Positions 46,756 to 59,972 are shown, numbered from the stretch's first letter. The stretch is DNA of 64,000 nucleotides from Trichodelitschia bisporula (GCA_010356995.1 ML996690.1:433322-497321); one strand, 5' to 3'. Numbers and translations are program-made. The notes: generated from the sequence alone by a model not told the origin.

Positions 46756-48255
46756 ATGCTCTTTCGCTCTGCAGCCCGATCCGGGTTGCAGGCACTGGAC
46801 ATTGGTGAGAGGCTCTGCCTTCCCTGCTGCCGGACTTTCTCGCTGCCCACGCCGCCGCTTCGGCGGGGCATCACCACCTCGGCCCACCGAACATATTACT
46901 TCTCGCATTCACATAGAACAGGCAAAGGCGCTCGCCATGCCGATTACTTCTGGCCTAACTCGGCCTTGAAAGAGCTCTTTGGAGCAGCAAGTCTCAGGAG
47001 CACTGTCAATGGCTTCAGAAAGCAGTCAACCATCCCCGCGGACACGACGGTAGCGAGTATCAAGGACGCATCGGCCGCTCAAAGTCCCGCTTCACCACCG
47101 CCACCACAGGAGGAGGAACCTCAACTGGATCTCAAAATTCCACCAAGCGCTCTCACAATCCCGCTCGATGCCTCCAACCGCCTTACTACTCTCTCCGCAC
47201 AGCTTCCTCGCAACTCATTTCGGCGCCTCTTTACAACCTACCTCTCCCTTTCCAAACCACGCCTAACCTTCCTTATCGTCCTCACTACAACAGCGGCTTA
47301 CAGTCTCTACCCCGTTCCTGCTCTCCTGCAGTCCTCCGCCACTGCCGCACCGACACTGAGCACCCTAACGCTCCTCTTTCTCACAACGGGCACGTTTTTG
47401 TGTTCTGCCTCCGCCAACACGCTCAACATGCTTATGGAGCCCGAACACGATGGCAAGATGTCTCGAACGCGCAACCGGCCGCTTGTGCGCAAGCTCCTCA
47501 CGTCGAGGGCCGCGTTGGTCTTCGCTACCGTTTGCGGAGTCACAGGCACAATTGCACTCTACGCAGGCGTTAACCCCACCACCGCCTTTCTCGGAGCTCT
47601 CAACATCTTTGTATATGCCGGCATGTACACGCCGCTCAAGCGCATCAGCGTGATGAACACATGGGTCGGTGCCGTGGTGGGCGGCATTCCGCCGCTAATG
47701 GGCTGGACGGCAGCCGCGGGACAGTGTGCGACTGGCGCAGGCGACTGGCACGAGCTACTCTTCGGCGAGGGTACTGCCGGTGGTTGGCTGCTGGCGGCGC
47801 TGCTGTTCTGCTGGCAGTTTCCACATTTCAATGCGTTGAGCTGGGGCATTCGGGAAGAGTACAAGAATGCGGGATACCGGATGATGGCGTGGACGAATCC
47901 GGCGCGGAACGCGCGGGTTGCGCTACGATACAGCGTCCTTTTCGTGCCAGTGTGCTTGGGGCTCGTGTGGTGCGGGGTCGTAGACAGATGGTTTTTGGTG
48001 CCGAGCACGGCGGTCAATGGCTGGGTGATTTGGGAGAGTTATCGCTTCTGGAAGTACGAGGGGAAGAAGGGGAGTGCGCGTGGCCTGTTTTGGGCGAGCG
48101 TATGGCACTTGCCCCTCGTGCTAGTGTTTGCGATGGTAATGAAGAAGGGGCTGTGGGAGAGGGTGTGGAGGGCAGCCGTAGGGGCGCCGCCAATGGAAGA
48201 CGACGAGTGGGAGGAGTATGAGGAGGGTGAGCTGGCGGATATTCTTGCGGACTAG
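46756..48255 (+). CDS. COX10: Protoheme IX farnesyltransferase, mitochondrial
   Basis: A single exon of 499 residues from the first in-frame ATG. It adds a farnesyl group to protoheme to make heme O, the precursor of heme A in cytochrome c oxidase. The N-terminus is rich in Arg, Ser and Leu without acidic residues ([10 protein letters not shown]), a mitochondrial presequence. After a linker the UbiA domain begins at [15 protein letters not shown]. The prenyl-diphosphate motif is [18 protein letters not shown] followed by NRPL. The second conserved region includes [20 protein letters not shown] and [11 protein letters not shown]. Several hydrophobic helices follow. The acidic C-terminal tail is a fungal extension. 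Confidence 0.94.
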   Translation: MLFRSAARSGLQALDIGERLCLPCCRTFSLPTPPLRRGITTSAHRTYYFSHSHRTGKGARHADYFWPNSALKELFGAASLRSTVNGFRKQSTIPADTTVASIKDASAAQSPASPPPPQEEEPQLDLKIPPSALTIPLDASNRLTTLSAQLPRNSFRRLFTTYLSLSKPRLTFLIVLTTTAAYSLYPVPALLQSSATAAPTLSTLTLLFLTTGTFLCSASANTLNMLMEPEHDGKMSRTRNRPLVRKLLTSRAALVFATVCGVTGTIALYAGVNPTTAFLGALNIFVYAGMYTPLKRISVMNTWVGAVVGGIPPLMGWTAAAGQCATGAGDWHELLFGEGTAGGWLLAALLFCWQFPHFNALSWGIREEYKNAGYRMMAWTNPARNARVALRYSVLFVPVCLGLVWCGVVDRWFLVPSTAVNGWVIWESYRFWKYEGKKGSARGLFWASVWHLPLVLVFAMVMKKGLWERVWRAAVGAPPMEDDEWEEYEEGELADILAD

Positions 48256-49631
48256 GAGTCGGGATTTCAGCTCTGTGAATCTCTTCTTTCCTATCACCGC
48301 CAGAGTCGGAATTCGATCCCGAAACACGCGACAGTGGATTTCTCGGTCGCCGGGATGCAGAAAGCTTGTCCGTCAAAGGACAAGCGTGTACGATAAGATT
48401 GATGGGCTTGGGATTCTACGATGAATAGAATTCAAGCTGGAACCATGAAAGGCACCCTCGGACGATCTGGCCACAACGTCTTGTGATTGCAAGGTTCGGA
48501 TTCCACCGAGCTGGATGAGGTTGAATCCCTGGATTCGTCGCGATCCCTTAGTAACGACCCAGCACGCCCAGCTCTAGGCGAACAAGTTCGTCTCGTTCCA
48601 TGGACCTCACGATGAATGCCGCAATCTCCAACTACGACCATCGGCTCCGAAGCAGCGTCAAGTTGGCGACTTAGCCAACGAGCGCCTGGTTCTTTTAGAT
48701 CCTGCCCCTTAAAGTACTTCAATCATGACTAACGTGCATGGCAACCAGGGCAACGATGAGATCATCCTCCCGCTATACCCGAAGGCTATGGTGTTGAATG
48801 TTAGACGTCAACTCTTTTGGTGTATGATTGACATCTCCTTGCTTTAAGACCCGCTCGACTGGTATCCGCGAGGAAGTGACGTGAAAATGGAGCTTCATCT
48901 TTCTGACATCACAACAGAGTCAAGGGACAGTCTAAGAGGGAGGCAGTGTACTGAGAACCAAGTTACGGTGCTGGAGTCGCTTGGTGGCAACGAAAGTCCG
49001 GTCAGTGTCGTAAACCGAGACAACCCGCCCTGAGTTCACGATCCTCGCCACTATCCAAGCCCAGTCCTCATTCCAGTGACGAATCGCCCGTCGCACGAGC
49101 AGCATCATGCGCTATTGATCCCCCACTCCGCCCCGTGGGGACAGAGACGTAAATTCTGGGCCATGGATCGTGAAATTGCCTACGGGAGAGGGAAATGGAC
49201 GCGCGCCAACAATCACCGCTAACAGAGTACTCGATTTGGCAGTCTACACGCGCCTGCATATCTAACCCGGTGGTCGGGCTCTGCGCTCCTGGTAAGCTGT
49301 TGACGATTATTGTACGGTTTACGGCCCGTTTAGCTTTGGATCTGAACGGTGTTGGCTGTTTCCCCGGTTTCCTCGACGTATGGCCACTGGATTCCTGGCT
49401 CTCGCGAGAGGCTCTGAACTGTCATCTGGGAACCGCTTGACTGTGCTTCTTTCTCCTTCCTGCTCTTCTAAGATCTGGGAAGGAGCAGCCCCTCTGAATT
49501 CCGGCAACATCAATTCGGCAACTGCCCCCTACGGTCCCTCGAGGGAGTGTCGGTCAGACTCACTTTTGCTCGCCGCGTGGAGTTCGTCCATTCTCATATC
49601 ATGTTATCCGACATATTTAAGCCGTGAGATC
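48256..49631. other. Intergenic region, nothing recognised
   Basis: About 1.4 kb between COX10 and the aquaporin pseudogene. Only short frames without recognisable motifs. Confidence 0.5.
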
Positions 49632-50944
49632 ATGGCAGTAGCCTTCCACGCGTCGGAAGCCGGTGCACATCACGCAGCTACAGCCGACCGCTCAGTAATT
49701 TCGACCTCGAAAGCCAATTCCCGACGGACCGCCGACCGGCCAAACGCAACGCCATCTACTGCGGCCCATTTGAGGATGGCGGCCCACTCAAGGATGGCGG
49801 CCCACTCAAGGATAGCAGCCCCGTTGAGTACTCGCACACCTTCCCCCACCGGCACGACGGCACCCCCTCCCGACACTCCCCTCCAGACACTCCCCTCCCT
49901 TCCCGCCCTCCTCAAGCAACAGTTCCCACACCCTAACCGGCGACACCTCCCCCCCCTTCCCGGTCCCAAGCCGCGCCCACTCCATGGTCGGCCGATACCC
50001 GGCTTTCGCCCACCACCTCGACGTCCCTCAACCAGCATACACAATCGGTTTCCCCTACCCCAAAGACCAGCCAGGACTTCGACCGCTCCACCCTCTCCGA
50101 CTACGAATTCCCCTGGGATGCGCCGCCCGCCCCCGCCGCCCCCGCATCTCGCAAACGGCAACCGCTACGGCAGCACCTCCGCGCTCTCGCGCCCCTACTG
50201 CTAGCAGAATACCTCGGTGTTCGTCCCCCCCCTCTCCCTAACCCCCAACTAACCCCCCGCAGACCACCCTCGCCCTCTTCCTCGGCCTCTCCGGCAGTCT
50301 CCAAGCCCGCTTCAGCCCGACCGGCTCGTCTGAAACCAGCAGCTGGGCCTGGGGCTTCGCATTCAGCTTCGCGATCTTCCTAGCCGCGCCCATCAGCGGC
50401 GCGCATCTGAACCCCGTCATTTCCCTCTCGCAAGCTGCGTTCCGGCGCTTCCCCTGGCCACGTGCGGCGGCTTACATCGTCGCGCAACTCCTCGCCGGCT
50501 TGACCGCGGGCGCGCTGGCGGTCGCGATTTACGCCGATGCGTTGAGGAAGGCGGACCCAGGCCGGACTGATGCGCTGGGCGGCAGCGCGCTGTACACCGT
50601 CCCGCACGCGGGGATCGCGCCGGTTACCGCATTTTCAGCGAGTTCGTGGGCGCGGCGGTGTTGGTCTGCGCCGTGTTCGCCTTGGATGGGATAGCGGCGA
50701 GGCGGAGCGGGATGCGCTTATGTTGGGCTTCCTGACAACGGTGTTGAATATGACGGTTGGGTAGAATACTGGTCCCGCGTTGAATCCCGCACGCGATCTG
50801 GGGCCGAGGGTGATTGTGAGACTGGTGGGATACAGGGGCGCGTTTGTAGGGGGGTGGTGGATTTATGGGCCGTGGGTTTGCGACGATTCTTGGGGGGTTG
50901 GGGGCTTGTTGGGTTTGGGGAGGAAGGGGAGAAGGAGAGGGTGA
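49632..50944 (+). pseudogene. Aquaporin/aquaglyceroporin (MIP family) pseudogene
   Basis: The protein can be followed in pieces. An N-terminal disordered part (YCGPFEDGGPLKDGG, then LSDYEFPWDAP) leads to LRQHLRALAPLLLAEYLG. After an intron (50219-50263, donor GTTCGT) come TLALFLGLSG, the first pore motif SGAHLNPVIS (NPV in place of NPA) and RAAAYIVAQLLAGLTAG. Beyond this the frame changes near 50630 (FSEFVGAAVLVCAVFALDG) and again near 50695 (LMLGFLTTVLNMTVG). A TAG at 50762-50764 replaces the expected Trp codon before NTGPALNPARDLGPR, the second NPA box. A TAA at 49934-49936 also interrupts the N-terminal part unless an unseen intron removes it. The starting ATG is uncertain. MIP proteins conduct water or glycerol. 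Confidence 0.75.
49762..49815 (+). repeat. Tandem repeat of an 18-bp unit, three copies
   Basis: Three consecutive 18-bp units of the type CGGCCCACTCAAGGATGG encode GGPLKD-like hexapeptides in the N-terminal part of the aquaporin pseudogene. The first unit is the most diverged. Confidence 0.7.
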
Positions 50945-52116
50945 TGGGACTGGAAGAGAGGGTTGCTTAGCTGTTCCTGAGCATGATGCGGGCGTTTAGT
51001 GTTCCGGGTTTGAGACTGTTTTGATATCGCTGTCAAAAGTATGCGGATTTCGGCTTGCTAACCTCTTTTGTTTGTGTTGCTGGATGCTGCTATACCCGTA
51101 TGTGTCGCGGCCAATTGATGACCTGATATCTGTACTTCACTTCGTCAGTTGCGGAGAGACGTGTCAGCCTTGCGAGATCGGCCCCGACCCTCCTGGATCG
51201 TCAAGGGTGCCACGAGGCAAGCTAACAGCAAATAAATCTGTTGCCGTCATCGCACGAGCCCACGGACGAGCCGCATCTGCCTGCATTAGCGGGCATTACT
51301 GTCCGATCGGTAGCTGGTTAAAGGCCGCATCGTGTGGAAGGGCCGACGGGATTCGAAATTTTCGGTAACTTGGGCATTGTCCTTACATCCTTTTATATGT
51401 ACTATGAATTCCGCTTACCAACTTCTCCCGCTGTACACGTAGATGATGAAGCGGCTGATGTCAGAATAGCCTTTACATTCGCTCAATCACTCGGCAACCT
51501 GGGTGGCTGCTTGGTGCGCTACCGGGTACGGTAGACAAGCTGCGTCGAGACTCATAGGAACTTCTCCTTGGGCCCTGGAAGTTAATGATGGCCCAACCAA
51601 CCCGGTTTCTTTCCCACCCAAGTGGCTACTCTGACAGGCAGTTATAAAGACAGATTCTGGGAGTTTACTTCAATAACTTACAACCTCTATCCTCATGCCA
51701 AAGTGTACCACATATCCAGGCGCCATAGACCAGGCCTACGGTAGGGCTGATGTTTTCAGAAGCCTGGCGATTGCGGACATCCCTCTGATGTAGATATGGA
51801 AGGGGTATTGTCATGTCAGGAAGGAAGGAACAGGTCGAACATGATATAATGTGCGCATGATAGGTGGAAGGAGCATAGGAGAATACTTGGCTTCATGGTG
51901 TATTTATCCTGTTGAGTCTCTTCCTCTCTTCCTCTCTTCCTTTCGTTATCTTTACTTCAAACTTCAGTTATCACAGTTGCCTTGCACTTCGTTGGAGCTC
52001 CTGCTGCATTACCCTCCAGCCGCACACAAGCCGTCCATCTCACGACCATTCTCAAACCAACCCCTCCACCTCCAATCGCAATCACCAATGACTAACATCC
52101 TCATAGACTCCATCAT
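50945..52116. other. Intergenic region with dispersed repeat copy 2
   Basis: About 1.2 kb with no gene. The second copy of the dispersed repeat occupies 51782-51983. Confidence 0.5.
51782..51983 (+). repeat. Dispersed repeat, copy 2 (about 200 bp)
   Basis: Partner of 12918-13090 in the same orientation. It is about 30 bp longer because of a CTCTTC microsatellite and a short insert near 51835. Both copies end at CACAGTTGCCTT, after which the flanks differ. Weak similarity (TTTCAG..CCTGG) continues 20-30 bp upstream of both. Confidence 0.6.
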
Positions 52117-52891
52117 CTACAACTTCGTCTTCCCCTCCTCAATCCAAATCTCCATCTCCCCCTCAGCCCCCTGTTCATACAATTCCCAATACCGCTCCGC
52201 AATCCGCCCCGGACTAAAAACCCCCCCATCCGGCTTCACAAGCCCATGCACCACCACCGCCGCAACATGCACCCCCCTCTTCGCCAGCACTTGGCTCAAG
52301 CTCACCGTCAAACTATGCTGCGCCGCCTTGCTCACCCCAAGGCTAAAATACGGCGCAAAGGCCTCTTTGTACAACCCCCCACTCGTGACCAGCAGCGCGG
52401 GCTTGCGACCCGCCTTCCCAACGAAGCTGAGCAGGTGCGGCATCGCCCAGTTCGCAGTGACGTAGAGCCCCACAGTGGCCGTCTAGCCATATCAGCTCCT
52501 TGCACACCGAACCAAGCTCACAGCCACGTACCTTGAAATCCTCAATAACTTCCCCCGCCGCATAAGCACCTAGCCGACTCGCCCTAAGCCGGCTCGCGTT
52601 ATACACGACCACCTCCGGCGCCCCGAGGTCGGTCTCCACAGCCGCGAGCGCGGCCTTCAGCGCTGCTTCGTCGCTCACGTCTGCGGGGTAGGTGCGCACG
52701 ACGGCATTGGGCTGGCCGGCGGCGGCGGCGGTGCGATGGACGGTTTCGGCGTCGTTGGAGAGACGGGTGGCGTTCCGGGAGATGAGGGCGATGGCGAAGC
52801 CGCGCGCGGCGAAGTGGCTGGCGACGCCGACGCCGATGCCGGGACCGGAGCCGAGGAGGAGGAGGAGTTTGGTTTCGGGAGAGGGGGGCAT
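52117..52891 (-). CDS. Atypical short-chain dehydrogenase (GPGIG type)
   Basis: Exons 52891-52532 and 52482-52117 give 241 residues, joined in phase 0 at VIEDFK and TATVGLYV. The nucleotide-binding loop is LLGSGPGIGVGVA, a variant of TGxxxGIG. NAS follows at VVVYNASRL and a Ser at LLVTSGGLY. At the usual YxxxK site the sequence is SLGVSKAAQ, with Leu where the catalytic Tyr should be. GVHVAAVVVHGLV and IAERYWELYEQ close the domain. I know a fungal SDR subgroup with this GPGIG loop and a missing Tyr, so it may be a normal member of it. It may bind NADP without classical SDR chemistry. Confidence 0.8.
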
Positions 52892-53334
52892 GGTGTTGTA
52901 GACGTGGGGCGAGCAGCGGTAAGTTTAGTGCTAAGTGGGGGGGGGTATGTAGTTGTTGGAGGTTCGAGTTGGGGTGGGTTATGGGATGAGGTCCTCGGTG
53001 CTGATACGGTTTGCAGCCCTAGGAGTTGCATAACCTCGGCATACAGGCATGGCATCAAGCCTTGCGCACGCGAGAGCTGGGGATGTCACGGCGCGACGGG
53101 GGGCTTATAAATCAGCGTATCGACTGTTGAATGTCTATGCTTAAGCCTTCTCCGCTGTATATGCCTTCTCGCGCAATCTGTCGTCATGGCTGGCAAGCGC
53201 CACACGAAGACGCGAATCTCAGCCTGATTGCGCGCATTGTGGCGCACCCTCACCACCTATAACCCCCCTCAACCACGAGGGGAACAGCCCATCGCCTCTC
53301 CTCTATCGCTCCCTCCTCACTCACTCACCGCTTA
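52892..53334. other. Short intergenic region
   Basis: 443 bp between two minus-strand genes: the promoter side of the atypical SDR and the 3' end of the ABC transporter gene. Nothing else recognised. Confidence 0.45.
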
Positions 53335-56300
53335 TTAAAGTTCAAATACCGCGCCTACGCACCCGTTAGCTCGGTCCCACAAACCAACAACCAGCAAAGC
53401 ACCTACCGCAGTGAACAAAATCACCAAATTGCTCCCCACAAACGCCACCAAAATGCCCATATCCCGCCAGCGATGCCGGAACTCATACCCCAGCGCCTGG
53501 AACCACTGATCGCCCGTCTTGAACGCGCAATACTCGCACACGCCGCGCGTCGCCGCGCCCACCAAGTACCCAGGCCCGCCGCGCGCGAAAAAGGGCCCCA
53601 TGTAGTCGCCGCAGGTCTGGCCAGCGGGCGGACTGAAGCGCGTGATCTCGTCCGGCGTGCAGACTACCTTGCGGCCGGCCAACTCGGTGACGAGCATGCC
53701 GCCCACGAGCCGCGTGTACGGATTCAGCTGGAACAGCCACGCGCGCCAGAACTTGGGTATCTGTGGCCTGGGGACGGTGACGCCGCAGAAAAAGGCCATG
53801 GTGATGATGATGAAGGGGTTGAACAGGGCGGATATAACGGGGGAAGGAGTGAGTGCGGCAACGGCTTGCCCGAGTGTCACGGCGAAGTTTTCCAGGATGT
53901 AGACCATGAGGAATTGGTAGCCTGCGCGCGAGGGGGCGGGTTGCAGGTGGGGCATGTAGTACAAGGGAAGGAAGAAGGCTATTGTGCAGAGGACGGAGTA
54001 TGGGAGTTCGGCGACGACCATGCTGAGCACGAAGGGCGAGGTGTGGTACGCGCGGGCTGCTTGCTCGCGGTATGCGATGCGCCGGGCCATGGCGTATTTG
54101 GGCTGGACTTGGGCGAGGATGATGGCGGGGAGGACGGTGACTTGGAAGACGATGAAGATGCGGTACTGCAGCGATGTGCGGCTGTCATTGAGATGCAGGT
54201 ATGTCAGGCCTGTGAGGATGCAAACGATGATGTGGTTGAAGAGCCGCGTGACGCCGTAGTTGGGCGTGCGCCAGAACGCGAGGGATTGGCGCCGGCATAC
54301 GGTCTTGATTTGGTGCCAGAGGGGCGTGGCGTAGGTTTTTTGTACGGGGGCCGTTTGCGCGGCTGTTTCTGCGAGCCGCGCGGTTTTCAGTGTGTTGACG
54401 GCGGCTTTGGCGGCGGCGAATTCGTCCGATGCGCTCCAGATGTCGGCCCAGTCGGTGCCAATGACGGCGTGAGATCCGATCTGATCCAGCATCCACTCGG
54501 CGGGGTTGGCATCGGGCGGACAGTGCGCCCCGTGCCGATGGAAATATCCTAGCAGCTCCTGGCCGTGGTGTCCGATCTCGCCAAAGTACACGCAGCGGCC
54601 GCCGGGCTTGAGAAGTAGCAGGCGATCGAACATCTCGAACAGCGTCGAGTTAGGCTGGTGGATAGTGCACAGAATGGCCTGGCCCGCCGCAGCCAACTTA
54701 CGTAGGAAGCGTACGATGTTGAACGCGCTCTGGCTATCCAGCCCGCTCGTCGGCTCGTCCAAGAAGAGGAGCAACTCCGGTTTCGCAGCCAATTCGACGC
54801 CAATCGTTACGCGCTTGCGCTGCTCGACGGTCAGACCGCGGCCTGCGTCCCCGATAATTGCATCCGCCAAATCCTCCATCTCCAGCAGCGACAAGATCTC
54901 CTCGACGTACGCGTACTTCTCTTCCCGGGGCGTCTCGGGCGGCTGGCGCAGCTCGGCAGCGAAGCGGAGGGCTTCTCGTACCGTGGCCGTCGGCTCGTGC
55001 ACGTCGAGCTGCTCGGCGTAGGATGTACCGCGCTGAAAGGCGGGGCCGGGTTTGCGGCCGTCGACGAGGATAGTCCCGCCAATGACGCCGATGTTTTTGC
55101 GAGCTGCAAGGACGTCCAGCAAGGTTGTTTTGCCGGCGCCGGAGGCACCCATCAGCGCGGTGAGTTCGCCGGGCTTGACGTAGCCCCAGATGTCGGTTAG
55201 GAGGCGCTTGGAGCCGGACTTGACGGGCACGTCATAGGTGATTTCCTCCCAGGTGAGCACGGCTTTGGAGGAGATCTCGAGGCGCGTGTTGCCCTTGTCA
55301 TTCGTGCCTTCTTTTTGGCGCCTTTCTTTTGCTTGTTCAAGTCCTTGGTTTAGGACTTTGCGTTCCTTGCTTTCTTTGATGAAGCTGATCCCCACGCCGC
55401 CGGGGATGGTCCAGGTTATGAACTCGCCTATTAGGATGTTCTGCTGCTGTTAGCATCGGCTTTGGACCAGGAAAAGCCACGCACAAAGGATAGAAACGCC
55501 ACGACCAGAGCCACCATGATGCCCCAGTGCTCCCAGAGCATCGATGGCACGTACGAAAACGCGATCCGGATATACTCCTTGCCGGACACGAGAGGATTAC
55601 CCTCGACGCTACCCTGCAGCGTACATGCCTGGTGTGAAATGTTGCCGTACCCTGGGCCGAAGGGTATCATCGACTTCTGGATGCACGTCAGGTCAATGCG
55701 CTTGAACTCATTAATCATGAGCGCAGAGAAGCCCAACCCCATTGGGTTGAGATAGTACACCCAGCGGAGCCACACGTGCTGGCGCTGGAATTGGATGATG
55801 TATCCGGCCGTGAGGAAGAAGATGGTGATACCGGTCGAAGCAAGTCTAGAATGTTAGCCGGCGCACCAGCTTCCGGATGCCTCATACCGGATAGCAACGT
55901 CAAAATCTGGGCTCAGGCAGGCCACCGTTCGGAAATACAGCGACAGCGCCAAATATCCCGTGGTGATGGTGAGTACGTAGATAAAGAAGGCCCCGACTTC
56001 GCGCGCCAGGTCCGTCATGAAATAAACGATGATCGAGAAGATCGTAATCCGCGCAGCCCCGAAGATAAAATCAACGGCAATCTGCGCAACCCACAGCGCC
56101 GACGGCGTGTACAGCGCATAGGCGCGATGCTTGTACAAAATTGGGCGTCCAAACATTGTCGCCCCAAGCTCGCCAAAAGCCTGGAACGAGTTAAACATCA
56201 GCGAGAAGAACAGCACACCACCACGCGTAAACGCAGCGGGACTATCCCGCGGCTGGTGGAGCCACAAATTCCCCGCCATCACGGCAATTATAATCGACGT

Positions 56301-57896
56301 CGCCCAGCTAACCGTCAACGAGAACTTATCCTGCAGCTTGAGCAGAAAGTGCCGGCGCATCAGCGCCCACACCTGCTGCCCAAAGTGCATGACATACACG
56401 CTGCGCCCAAACGAGTGGCGCTTGCCCGCCGCCACGGCGCGCAAAAAAGCATCGTGCACTTCTTCCTCAGCTACCAGCTGCTGCCGGTAGCTCGCTAGAT
56501 CGGCACGCACCTGCGCCGCATGCGGTGAGGCAGCGTAGGCGGCGGCCAGGGCCGTGGGCGTGGACGGCGTGTTGTGCGAGCCGTGACCTTCGGCGTACTC
56601 GCGCTCGAACGGATCGGTCACGCCGGTGAGGAAATCAGGCGTTGTCTGGCGCGGCTTTGCCTGGAACCCGAGCTTTTGGAAGTAAGCGCGGGCGTCGCGG
56701 GCCGGGCCGAAGAAGACCTGCCGGCCTTGGTCGATGACGAGGACTTTGTCGAAGTGCGAGTAGATGTTTTCTGAGGCTTGGTAGAGCGAGACGAAGGTTG
56801 ATGTCTTGTAGATGTCGGTTAGGATGCGCAGCGATTTGGCGTAGTCCAGTGCTGTGGAGGAGTCGAGGCCGCGCGTTGAGTTGTCCCATGAGCAGACTGA
56901 TGCGCTGGTGACCATCATTTCCATGATGGACACGCGCTTGCGCTCACCACCGGATACACCTCGAACGAATTGGTCCCCGACCATGGTGTTACGTGTGTGC
57001 TGGCGAGGTCAGTCAGTGCCAAAAGGCGACACGGAAAGGGGGCTCACCTCCATATTAAACATCTTGAGCAGCATGTCGACGATACGCTCGCGGAACGCCC
57101 GCCTCGACAGGCCCGCAATCTTTTTGCCCGGGATTTTCGTTTCCAGAGCAAAGGCGAGCGTCTGCGACACGCTGAGCGTGGGGTAGTGCACATCATCCTC
57201 GCCATTGTACACAGCCTCGCCGCGATACCGCTTCCCAAACGTTTTCGCATCGAACCGGCCGTAGAAAACCTCGCCATCGACGCCCGCGAACTCGAATCTC
57301 TGATTCGCAATGGTCTTCAAGAACGTCGAGCACCCGCTCCCCGGTCGGCCGAGCACAAGCACCATCTCCCCCGGCTTCGCCACACCCATGAACCCGCTCA
57401 AGATATCGACCTCGGCCTTCTTTTCCTTTCTCACCAGCGGCCTCACCCACGCCCACGGATTAATCCAACCCACTAACACCCACCCAAACGTCTTCACGCC
57501 ACCCCTCCCTAACCCAACCCCACGCACACGCAAATCCTCCCACCCCACCCCGACGCTCTTCCCCGGAATCCCCGCCTCCTCTTCGTCCCAACGCTTCCCG
57601 CGCAGCGTTTCCTCAAGGTTGAAGTGCTCCTCAGAGTCCGCCTCGATAGCCGTCTCAACATCGCCATGCTTCTCGAAATCATGTTCGCCATGGCGGGCCG
57701 CTTTGGATGCCTTGGACAGTTCGCGGCTCAGCTCAGCGAACTCGGCTTCTGCGCGCGCGACGTTGATGCCCGCCTCGGGGGACTTGGGCGAGGTGGGGGA
57801 GTAGCCGGTGCTGTATCTCGAGGAGGACGTGGAGGGCCGGTTGGTGGCCGAAGCGGTGCTGGGCTGCATCATTTCCTTTTCGCTGGCGGAGTCCAT
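53335..57896 (-). CDS. PDR-type ABC transporter (ABCG full-length)
   Basis: Exons 57896-57048, 56999-55888, 55845-55485 and 55440-53335 give 1475 residues with consistent phases. The order is (NBD-TMD)x2, as in yeast Pdr5/Snq2 drug exporters. NBD1 has LGRPGSGCST near residue 182, with the Cys in place of Lys usual for this family, and signature VSGGERKRVS. TMD1 follows with several hydrophobic helices (for example IIVYFMTDLA). NBD2 has a canonical GASGAGKTT near residue 865, the degenerate signature LTVEQRKRVTIG and Walker B LLLFLDEPTSG. TMD2 ends the protein. Members export azoles, toxins and other hydrophobic compounds at the plasma membrane. No biosynthetic cluster is visible next to it, so a role in general efflux is likelier. 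Confidence 0.93.
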
Positions 57897-59972
57897 GGCT
57901 GGAATTTGTGCTCGCGTTGTTGGCCTCTGGCTCTCCAGTCCGGAATTGACGGGTCAACGATGTCTTCTTTGCGAGTAGACACTGCTACGAGCGCGAAACG
58001 ACTGAAGATATCCACGAACGGGGAGAACCCAAAAGGCGCAAGGCAGCAATGATGACGTCGTCCCAGGCTGCCTCCAACGATACGAAGCACGTCTTGCGAC
58101 GACGCGAGCCAAAATGATGAAATCGACTATCGCGAAACAAACGGCTGTCCAAGAGCCCAATTGCACGACAATGAGCGAGATTAACCGGTATTAGCCCCGA
58201 TATCTCTAGGTCGCAGCCCGCGGGAAGCCAAGCGCATCTTATGTAGCAACCGGCCAGCGTGTAGGCAAACCGATACAGTCAAGTCATACCCGAACCCTGA
58301 AAACCAGCATCCCGTCCAAACGGGATACACGCAAAGCTCCAATGCCCACTCGATGACTCCTCGCAGAGCCCTACGGTAAGATCCCACCTAAAGCAGACAC
58401 CGTACCCGACCACGGCCCCGGCGCCCGCATGGCCACCCCCGCACTCATCACGCCCTGCAGCCCGCACCGGCAGCTCATGCCTGCCAGCCATGCAGGTGTT
58501 GCCGACGACCCGCGCCGACCGCCGTTTCGACGCGGGGCGGGACGCGGGGGAGGGGCACTGGGCAGGGTAGGCGGGGTAAGCGAGAGATGCATCGCGCGAG
58601 TGGGGCCCGGGTCTCGGCCCGGGATGGGGCGAGCACGCCTTTGGGAGGCGATAGGAGAGAAGTAGATCTAGGAATGCCCTTGCTCGGCTGGGAGATACGG
58701 TAGTTGATGACTGGAGATGGCGGGGGGGTTGGAGTGAGGTTCAGGGCGGTTCGGGTGAACTACTGGCCGGCGGGAGGGGGGGAACACACAACCGCTACCC
58801 GTTGATAGTGATACTCTCTTGATGAGGAGGACTGTGGCACGTCATTCTTCTTTCTTCCGTACTTCCCAGGATCAGGATATCGCGTTAACACGAGCCGTGT
58901 CCAGGCAGAAAAACGGCGCAAACTGTATCGACAATCTTAGCCGAGCGTGTGACAAGCCGCGTCCAGGCAGAAAGTCGCTCAATCGGTTTGCCCATCTGCA
59001 AGCAGCCGGGAGACCAAGTTACCGTACAACAGTCTCGACAGAGCCAGGATGCGGCTTGTACGGATTTACCGTAGCGCGCGTGTCGCCCAGATCTAATGCA
59101 GTAGTTCTGAGCTCATCCTCCGAGGACGGGGGGCACGGCATGCATTCGCTGCCGCCCGTTCCTCGCGCCGAGAGCGGAGCGGGGACGGTTTGCTGAGGTG
59201 ACCAGTGAGATGGGCGGATGCGTGATGTGGTTTGCGGTGAACTGAAGGAGTTTGACTTGCATGCGGTTCGCGCGCAATTGCTTAGGTAATCAATTGATCT
59301 TGTGGTTTTCGACCAATGGTGAAGGTCGATGTCTTGGCAGCCTTTGCCCATGTACCGTAACATCATGACGACTCAAAACTCGTCAAAGCTGCAACATTCC
59401 GTCTCTTGCTCCACTGTCATCTCTTGGCATCGATGCTTTGACCAACCTAGGCCGCCGCTCCTCGAAACCTCGCGTGTGAACATCGCCATTCCTCCTCCGC
59501 CACCGTCCCTCCAACACGACATCATCTTTCCCCGCAACCCAACCGCTGCCCACGGACCGTTATGGGCCGCGGGTGCACCGCAGCCGACGCGTGAGCAGCT
59601 CGAGAAACGCGGGGACACCGGATTCAGCCACGGGTCATTGGGCTCGAAGCGGTAGGGAGTGGCTTGGCCCGACGATTTCGGCCCAGGCACCGTTGCATCG
59701 CGTTCATTGCGGCGAAGAGAATTGGAGTATAGCCTTTGTACGTGCGGAGCAACAAGTGCAAAATCAAGATTTTATGAAAGACGAAGAGAGGAGAAGGAGG
59801 GGGAGCGGCGAAGCCATGCTAAAATACCTGCAAGTGTCCATCTGTCCCTTCTTCAAGTAAGAATGCTCCTTCCAACAGTAAGATGGACCTGCTTTAGGGC
59901 TGCATTATGCTTTGCCATTGTCGGCTGAAGCCGCAAGCATAGTCATGTAGCCCCTAACGCACTCTATCAAGC

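Noticed and set aside
53473-54552. Plus-strand open frame (359 codons) over the ABC transporter
   Set aside because: Antisense to TMD2 and NBD2 of the transporter, with no recognisable motif and the skewed composition of a complementary strand.
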